Shown here in pieces: positions 14,372-19,142 of a stretch of DNA of 19,142 nucleotides. The notes beneath the pieces were generated by a model, which saw nothing but the letters and a program-made list of their open reading frames with translations, made no database searches and was not told the origin of the DNA. The number at the start of each line of letters is the position of its first letter. The first letter of the stretch is position 1. The translations under genes and the position numbers were made by a program. The DNA is from CAYVSY01 sp964454255. GTDB lineage: Bacteria > Bacillota_I > Bacilli_A > RF39 > UBA660. The stretch lies in contig CAYVSY010000014.1 of the NCBI GenBank assembly GCA_964454255.1, positions 1 to 19,142 on the forward strand, given 5' to 3'.

Positions 14372-15658
14372 CTATACCTCATTAATTATGTATGGCGTAT
14401 TTATTTCACCATTACCAGAAATAATTTTTGTTTTATCTAAACAGATTGTCCATCTAATATTTTTATTTATATATTGAGGTATATCTAATACCATATTATC
14501 ATATATATAGGCATGATCATTAATGGTGTTAATAAAATAATAATCGTTTATTTCATAATTATATATTGGATCAATAACATTTAACATACTTATTTTAGAA
14601 GTATATGTATTTTTTAATATTGATTTATAATCACCATTATATTTACCATAATTCCAACTACATTCAGTTAATTTTTCTTTATATTTCAATGATTCTAATA
14701 TATTATTATTTAAAAACTTAGATATTGATATATTGTTTAATTCAGTTTCAGAACTAAAATTATATTGTGATTTTTTTTCACCATTCATAAAAACAGTATC
14801 ACTAACTAATTTTAAAATGTTTTCATTATTATCATATATTCTATATAAATCTGTGCCTAATTTAACATACGAACCATATTCCCAGTTTTCATCAATGTTA
14901 TATGGATTATCTTTTGTTCCATTACCATTAATATATTTTATTTGATTTGATAATAATACAACTGGTTTTATTTTATACATATTATCAGTATTATTTAAAG
15001 ATAAATTTTTATTATTAATTTTCCAAACTTTTTGTGAATTATTATTCATTAATAAAACATCTTCGTCATCTAAATAGCTTTCATTATCGATTCTACTATT
15101 TAAATAATCAATTATGCTTAATAATTTCACTTGATAATCATAATTTTTATTTTCGCACTTTATTTCATTTATTTTTTCAACATTATCTAAACACAAAACA
15201 GATTTTAAAATATAATTGGTATTTAATGTTTTAATAAAATAGTTATTTAAATATTCATTTATATTTGAATGTAAATAGTCTTTCATTTCTTGATCATACA
15301 TCATATAGTTTAATGGCTTGTCCATTACTATTTCTATACTACTATCTGAATTAATCTTTATAATTCGCCATATATATCCAGAATATTTTATATAATTATT
15401 ATCAATTTTCCCTTTATATACTAAAGCCCCATTTTCTTCATAAAGTCCATTTCCTTTTTTAATAGTTTCTTTACTAATTTGATTTATTAATAATTTATCA
15501 GGATCAACTTTTATATTTAAACTATTAAAATATTTTTTATAATATAATGCTCTATAACCAAAAAATCCACAACATGATAATAAAAAAATAATACTAATTA
15601 TATTAAATAATTTTTCTTTTGTCATCCAATTACATATTTTTTTTAATACTTCTCTCAT
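14372..15658 (-). CDS. Membrane-anchored extracytoplasmic protein with duplicated domain, function unknown
   Basis: 428 residues. One membrane helix at about 17-36 is followed by a large Asn-rich outside region. Two similar halves are visible. Each has a segment of the type SGYIWRIIKINSDSSIEIV (93-111) or LGTDLYRIYDNNENILKLV (267-285) and each ends with a turn of the type GNGTKDNPYNI (245-255) or GNGEINTPYI (near the C-terminus), preceded by a PVVLL or WTICL strand. The plan recalls DUF6273-like surface modules and the tails of some pilin-like proteins in related genomes, but I cannot name the family. It is coupled to the phosphodiester glycosidase gene downstream, suggesting a shared cell-surface role. 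Confidence 0.7.
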   Translation of the reverse strand: MREVLKKICNWMTKEKLFNIISIIFLLSCCGFFGYRALYYKKYFNSLNIKVDPDKLLINQISKETIKKGNGLYEENGALVYKGKIDNNYIKYSGYIWRIIKINSDSSIEIVMDKPLNYMMYDQEMKDYLHSNINEYLNNYFIKTLNTNYILKSVLCLDNVEKINEIKCENKNYDYQVKLLSIIDYLNSRIDNESYLDDEDVLLMNNNSQKVWKINNKNLSLNNTDNMYKIKPVVLLSNQIKYINGNGTKDNPYNIDENWEYGSYVKLGTDLYRIYDNNENILKLVSDTVFMNGEKKSQYNFSSETELNNISISKFLNNNILESLKYKEKLTECSWNYGKYNGDYKSILKNTYTSKISMLNVIDPIYNYEINDYYFINTINDHAYIYDNMVLDIPQYINKNIRWTICLDKTKIISGNGEINTPYIINEV

Positions 15659-15679
15659 AATACACCTATTTCTTTTATG

Positions 15680-15708
15680 ATAATATCATATTTTAATATT
15701 ATTTTCAA
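15680..15708 (-). promoter_or_regulatory. Promoter of the two-gene surface-protein operon
   Basis: TTGAAA (15703-15708), 17 bases and TATTAT (15680-15685) with a TGA extended -10, on the minus strand. The ribosome site GGTGT lies four bases before ATG 15658. Confidence 0.65.
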
Positions 15709-15825
15709 TATTTAATATTATATATATTTTATTAATTTAAAAAGTTTGAATTGCAAAAATGAATTCCACCAAAAAAATAATTTGAAAAATAACAAACAAA
15801 AAATCAGACTAAATAATTTTTTTAT

Positions 15826-16083
15826 TTACTTATGTTTCTTTAACATTTCTTCAAAAACTAGTAATCCATAATCTTTGTTATAATAATTAGGAAATTCATT
15901 TAGATGAGCTAATGCAATTTTAGCTGTTTTTTCTAGATCATTATCTGTAACATTAGTATTTTTATTAACAAGACCATGTTCCATTTCAATACTTATTCCT
16001 CGTAAAAAATCTTCAAAAGAAAATTTATCAAATTTAATATCTAATTTTGAGACAATATTTAATATCTCTTTTTTATCAAACAT
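15826..16083 (-). CDS. Small DUF5661-like protein
   Basis: 85 residues, soluble and mostly helical. The segment FLRGISIEMEHGLVN, a tract ending TAKIALAHLNEFPNYY and the end LLVFEEMLKK match the pattern I remember for DUF5661, a small domain of unknown function often found in phage, plasmid and conjugative contexts. The conserved EHG and HLxExPxYY histidines and acids could bind metal, but this is a guess. The ribosome site GGTGAT lies exactly three bases before ATG, as at other genes here. The upstream -10 is unclear. It borders the decayed region and may belong to it. Confidence 0.65.
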   Translation of the reverse strand: MFDKKEILNIVSKLDIKFDKFSFEDFLRGISIEMEHGLVNKNTNVTDNDLEKTAKIALAHLNEFPNYYNKDYGLLVFEEMLKKHK

Positions 16084-16170
16084 ATTATCACCAATATATA
16101 TTATTATTTATTAATAATTTTATGCATGTTTGTGATTAAATTTTTCTTATAAATTTCAATGAGATCTAAA

Positions 16171-16668
16171 TTATTTTAATTCATTATCCCTTTTTAATTT
16201 GCCAAGATAATTTTCAATGTAAAGCAATATTATTTATTACAACATCTTTATTGAAATAATTATTTTTCTTATTATAACTTAAAACAATATCTAATAATTT
16301 TAAATCTGTTATTTTTCTTATTGTGATATCTTGAAATCTTTCACTCAATTTTTGATAGCCACCAGGTAAACCCCATTTATCATTATAAGTTCTTCTTTAT
16401 AATAATATTTGAGCTTGCTTATTTATAACTATTTTGGCTGCACCATCTTGTAATAATACAAATTTATGTTTAAAAACTTCCAAACATAATCTAGTAAAAA
16501 CAGAATAATTAATGATGTTACTTAACTCAATTATTTCATCAGAAAACATATCGTTAATAATATTACTAATTCGTCATGAATAATGTTTCTTTTTTCTTGA
16601 TTAGACAAGCTTCTATTTTTTCCTAAAATTAATTTATTATAATTTTTTTCACTTGCATTTTTTTTATA
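16171..16668 (-). pseudogene. Broken Nudix hydrolase gene
   Basis: Translated on the minus strand, three frame segments join into one protein. The middle one (16549 to about 16215) reads MFSDEIIELSNIINYSVFTRL ... KIVINKQAQILL, then a TAA (16397-16399), then RRTYNDKWGLPGGYQKLSERF. ILL.RR....WGLPGG is the entry to the Nudix box, the pyrophosphohydrolase motif. The rest of the box (REuxEExGU) is lost: QDITIRKI runs straight into DLKLLDIV, so about ten residues are missing. The upstream segment (ASEKNYNKLILG ... NIIHDELV) and the downstream one (ENYLGKLKRDNELK, stop 16171) are in another frame. One nonsense change, two frameshifts and the box deletion make it inactive. The limits are approximate and the start codon is not identifiable. 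Confidence 0.75.
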
Positions 16669-16737
16669 CTATAAAAACAATTATATTAATTGCATTATTT
16701 AATATCTATTTATATATTAAGATAAATCTCAATACTA

Positions 16738-17193
16738 CTAAGCAAATAACAAAATCTTTAATCTATCTATATCTTTTTTAAGTTTTAAATATTCTTTCAC
16801 TTCTTTTTCTTCATTATAGAAATTAATTATTGCATCTAAAGTATAGTCAGCACCACTTAACATGCCAACCAAACCAGTTCCTATTGCTATGGTAGCTATT
16901 GGTTCACCATTTACTGAAATTTTATCAAAAAATTCTCTTATAATTTCTGCCTGATTTTCTCCCCAATTTTCTTTTAGTGAATGACACACTAAAGCGTGAT
17001 ATGTTTTATCACCTACCGTTTTTGATAATACGGTTCCTATTTCATGCTCACCACAAATTGCTAATTATTCCCAGTATTTGCTTGATATTTAACCCGCAAA
17101 TCCTGAGTCGTTAAATCCTTCTTTATTAATTGCAAATGCAATATGCTTTACCTCTGTTTTAAAAATATCTTTTTGCACTATTTTTACAATCAT
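16738..17193 (-). pseudogene. Unrecognised gene inactivated by two in-frame TAA stops
   Basis: From ATG 17193 one frame runs to the TAG at 16738, interrupted by TAA at 17089-17091 and 17065-17067. The conceptual protein of about 151 residues starts MIVKIVQKDIFKTEVKHIAFA, passes GFAG*ISSKYWE*LAICGEHEIG, and continues GDKTYHALVCHSLKENWGEN ... ISVNGEPIATIAIGTGLVGMLSGADY to a charged helical end. The frame is coherent on both sides of the stops, so this is one decayed gene and not chance ORFs; the 83-residue ORF left at 16738-16989 is its C-terminal half. ALVCHSL and GEPIATIAIGTGLVG with a following GAD loosely recall macro-domain-like folds, but I do not recognise the family. An extended -10 promoter survives upstream. 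Confidence 0.7.
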
Positions 17194-17573
17194 GTTACAA
17201 CAAACATTCCTTGAACATGTTAATTAAATTATATCACAGTAAATAAAAACTTACACAATTAAGTATAAGTAATTAACTAATGGTCAATAGTGTGTCCTTA
17301 TTTTAACTGCTCCTCGTTGGCAAAAACATCATATCACAACTATTTTCAAAAGTCTATTCCTAATTTTTTCTCGATTATTTCTTGAAGATTTTTTTAAGGA
17401 ACTTTTCTAGATTTATAATGGTTTGCCTGATTTTATATATTTAAAACTGTAAAAATCTCTTCTAAATACTTAAATACTTAACAAATTTGCACTTATATAT
17501 TGAATAGTAATGGTTAATATGCTATTGCATTTCAAATACTTAAACAAAAAACAAGTTTTTGATAAGAAAAAAG
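17194..17573. other. Non-coding stretch in the decayed region
   Basis: I find no readable gene here on either strand. The only signal I can support is an extended -10 (TGA TATAAT, 17228-17236, minus strand) that suits the disrupted gene starting at 17193. A second TGA-TATGAT-like site lies near 17328 on the same strand, with nothing readable after it. Composition is like the neighbours. Confidence 0.5.
17228..17236 (-). promoter_or_regulatory. Extended -10 promoter of the disrupted gene
   Basis: TGA followed by TATAAT (17228-17233) on the minus strand, about 35 bases before the ATG at 17193. An AAGGAAT lies between as a poor ribosome site. Confidence 0.5.
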
Positions 17574-17624
17574 AAAAAAAGGTAGATTTCCCCTTACCCC
17601 ATATAATAACTGCATAGTTATTAT
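17574..17624 (-). terminator. Hairpins after the IS110 chimera, possible terminator
   Basis: ATAATAACT (17603-17611) and AGTTATTAT (17616-17624) form a perfect 9-bp stem with a 4-base loop at the end of the chimeric ORF. A second short stem, GGTA (17581-17584) with TACC (17595-17598), is followed on the minus strand by T7. Together they could end transcription. Confidence 0.5.
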
Positions 17625-18193
17625 TATAATAGTTGTTTTCTAGTATAGATCAATATACTAGTGATAATTTTTCTTCCATCTGTAGTCAGATAATACTTAT
17701 TTTTTCTAGCTACTTTTTTTATGATTCCATGTGCTTTTAATCTAGATAAAGTTCTAGTTGTTTTATTAATTGTTTTTTTATCTTCTGAGTTTTTATAAAG
17801 GTTCTTTCTAATAAACTTGTTGCTAAAGCCATTAATCAGATATTCTCCTTCATTTACAAAAAATAATTTACCTAATCTCATACAATTTTTTGTATCTGTT
17901 TTTGTTTTTCTTAAGGTATCATAGTTATTTTTTGTTGTTAAACTATTAATTACCAAAGTATTAAACCCATTTTCTTTGAAATATCTTTCTACGGATAAAT
18001 GGTATATTCCTGTTGATTCCATAAAAATAGTTAAATCTTCTAACTTAAAATTATTAATCATATGTTTTAATTCATTAAAGTCTTTTAGATTATGTTTTAT
18101 TTCTCTTGGTTCAATTAATACCTCTCCGCATTCAGTAGATAACATTACCATACTTTTACCTTTAGCAACATCCACACTTAATACTGATTTCAT
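17624..18193 (-). pseudogene. Chimera: truncated IS110 transposase joined to a winged-helix C-terminus
   Basis: The 189-residue ORF begins as an IS110-family transposase: the RuvC-like DEDD domain with VDVAKG (Asp8), MESTGIYH (Glu59) and KTKTD (Asp100). IS110 proteins normally have KTDxxDA; here the last Asp is Asn103. Family proteins run to 300-400 residues with a C-terminal Tnp_20 domain and its catalytic serine, all missing. After about residue 112 the sequence changes: INGFSNKFIRKNLY ... TRTLSRLKAHGIIKKVARKNKYYLTTDGRKIITSIL, which matches the winged-helix end of a widespread family of uncharacterised proteins (GF.NKDLR ... RLR.HGLI.KI...YxLT..G). Recombination or deletion has fused two genes in frame. 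The ribosome site AAAGGAG and start are intact, so a product could be made, but not an active recombinase. Confidence 0.75.
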
Positions 18194-18345
18194 TATTTAC
18201 TCCTTTCTGAATTTAAGTCTTATGTTTCCACCATCATTTTATCAAGCTGGTTATATAGATTCTACGACCTCACTATCTTAAACTAAATTAATAATAGAAA
18301 TAAAAGCTGAACTGTCAATTTGTTAGATTCTATGACCTCTGTAAT
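18194..18345 (-). ncRNA. Leader of the IS110 remnant, possible bridge-RNA region
   Basis: IS110-group elements encode a structured guide (bridge) RNA in the non-coding end upstream of the transposase. This stretch occupies that place. It contains a promoter-like TTGACA (18313-18318), 16 bases and TATTAT (18291-18296) on the minus strand, and two 16-base direct repeats. I see no secondary structure I can call confidently, so the RNA is a hypothesis from position. Confidence 0.3.
18256..18339. repeat. Two 16-base direct repeats upstream of the IS110 remnant
   Basis: TAGATTCTACGACCTC (18256-18271) and TAGATTCTATGACCTC (18324-18339) differ at one base and lie 68 bases apart. They flank the promoter-like boxes. 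They could be paired guide segments of a bridge RNA, an element-end duplication, or protein-binding sites. Confidence 0.8.
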
Positions 18346-18385
18346 TTGCCGTTCTCACTTAAACTCTTGGTAAATAATTTAACAT

Positions 18386-18423
18386 AAAAAAATAAGATAT
18401 AAATATTAAATTATTTACATCTT
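18386..18423 (-). terminator. Intrinsic terminator after the membrane-protein gene
   Basis: On the minus strand AAGATGTAAATA pairs with TATTTATATCTT (12 pairs including one G-U, 6-base loop; 18394-18423) and is followed by ATTTTTTT. It separates the gene ending at 18443 from the IS110 remnant. Confidence 0.75.
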
Positions 18424-18442
18424 AAAGTATACTTGTAATTTG

Positions 18443-19142
18443 TTATTTATTATAATAATTGTCTTTTTGTTCTTCTATTTCAAATTGCAATCTTTCTACT
18501 GTTCCATCAATGTGAACTTTATTCATATCATTTCTAACTGATTTAGGGAACAATACTTTCATATCTTTTTCATAATTAGTACCATCTCTTGGCATTTCGA
18601 CTTCAACTACTAGATATTCATCATCAGATTTTTCTACAGTAATCTTATATGGAATTGATGAACCGCTATCTTCAATTATTTTACCATTATCTTCATAATA
18701 TGTTTCTTGTAGTATCCACATATATACAATAGTAGTATCATAGTCCACTTCGTGGATTAAATATGTTTTTGTACTTATAAAACTTTTTTCATTATTTAGA
18801 TTTCTTGATTCAGATTTAGCTCGTAATAAAAAGTAATCTCTAATTGTTCTTTCTAATAATTCTTCATCTAAATTAATTGGTGGTACATAATCAAATCCCC
18901 AAGTACTAAATATTACCGGCTTGTTGTTTCTCATTCTATTTGTATCTATGAAAAATAATACTACAAGTGAAACAATTAATGATACTATTATAAATATAAT
19001 TACAAAAATAGTATTATTCTTTTTATTAATCTTTTTGTTTGAATAATCAATAGTGTTAACAATGTTTTCCTCTAATTTTTCTTGATACTCTTTTTCACTC
19101 AATTTTTTTCCACTTAATAATTCATTGATTGTAATATTTAAT
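18443..19142 (-). CDS. Membrane-anchored hypothetical protein (N-terminus beyond the window)
   Basis: The frame is open to the window edge. Before the TTG at 19102 it already reads NITINELLSGKKLSEKEYQEKL, which looks like continuous protein, so the true start lies beyond 19142. A cytoplasmic, charged N-terminal part is followed by one membrane helix (FVIIFIIVSLIVSLVVLFFI) and an outside domain of about 160 residues. That domain has a conserved look: TWGFDYVPP, TKTYLIHEVDYDTTIVYMWILQETYYEDNGKIIEDSGSSIPYKI, VVEVEMPRDG and LFPKSVRNDM. I have seen similar domains in hypothetical proteins of low-GC Gram-positives but cannot give a function. It has its own terminator downstream. Confidence 0.75.
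   Translation of the reverse strand, partial: LNITINELLSGKKLSEKEYQEKLEENIVNTIDYSNKKINKKNNTIFVIIFIIVSLIVSLVVLFFIDTNRMRNNKPVIFSTWGFDYVPPINLDEELLERTIRDYFLLRAKSESRNLNNEKSFISTKTYLIHEVDYDTTIVYMWILQETYYEDNGKIIEDSGSSIPYKITVEKSDDEYLVVEVEMPRDGTNYEKDMKVLFPKSVRNDMNKVHIDGTVERLQFEIEEQKDNYYNK

Noticed and set aside
14371..14382. Start of the phosphodiester glycosidase gene at ATG 14382
   Set aside because: The ribosome site GAGGT overlaps that ATG; it is correctly spaced for ATG 14370.
1..19142. Mycoplasma-type genetic code (TGA as Trp)
   Set aside because: Conserved tryptophans such as that in the thioredoxin WCGPC motif use TGG, and conserved genes have no internal TGA.
1..19142. CRISPR array, tRNA or rRNA genes
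   Set aside because: I saw no regularly spaced repeats, cloverleaf-type sequences or rRNA segments.

Overview
The window is very AT-rich, uses TGG for tryptophan and TGA as a stop, and carries low-GC Gram-positive gene families (ParE, RNase HIII, the CvpA-TrxA pair, an infC-rpmI-rplT operon with a leader attenuator, two D,D-carboxypeptidases). This suggests a walled, uncultured-type Bacillota lineage (Bacilli or Erysipelotrichales/RF39-like) using genetic code 11 rather than a Mycoplasma. The lineage is an inference from gene content and composition.

Layout. 1-2300: the N-terminal two thirds of topoisomerase IV ParE (cut by the window edge), preceded on the same strand by a lone type IV prepilin-like protein with a C-terminal InlB B-type repeat, and by a 50-residue membrane miniprotein with its own terminator. 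2355-5597: helicase RecD2 (apparently starting at an AUA codon), thioredoxin and a CvpA-like membrane protein. 5706-7510, opposite strand: RNase HIII and a divergent kinase-like protein, divergent from cvpA. 7520-10544: elongation factor 4 (LepA) and a DacA-type serine carboxypeptidase. 10630-11766: a zinc VanY-type carboxypeptidase, divergent from dacA. 11807-13270: the infC-rpmI-rplT operon, with an AUC start for IF3 and an attenuator-type leader. 13354-15658: two membrane-anchored extracytoplasmic proteins, one a phosphodiester glycosidase-family protein. 15826-16083: a small DUF5661-like protein.

From about 16100 to 18440 the sequence is a decaying accessory stretch: a broken Nudix hydrolase, an unrecognised gene with two in-frame stops, and a chimeric ORF joining the N-terminal half of an IS110 transposase to an unrelated winged-helix C-terminus, with a repeat-containing leader that could be the remnant of an IS110 guide (bridge) RNA. 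The window ends inside a membrane-anchored hypothetical gene.

The most distinctive signal is in the expression sites. Three unrelated genes (prepilin, rnhC, vanY-like) share one exact layout: TGN extended -10, six bases, GGTGAT, three bases, ATG. recD2 has a close variant ending in ATA. If transcription starts at the usual distance from the -10, these mRNAs begin at the Shine-Dalgarno sequence itself and have leaders of only about 9-11 nt.
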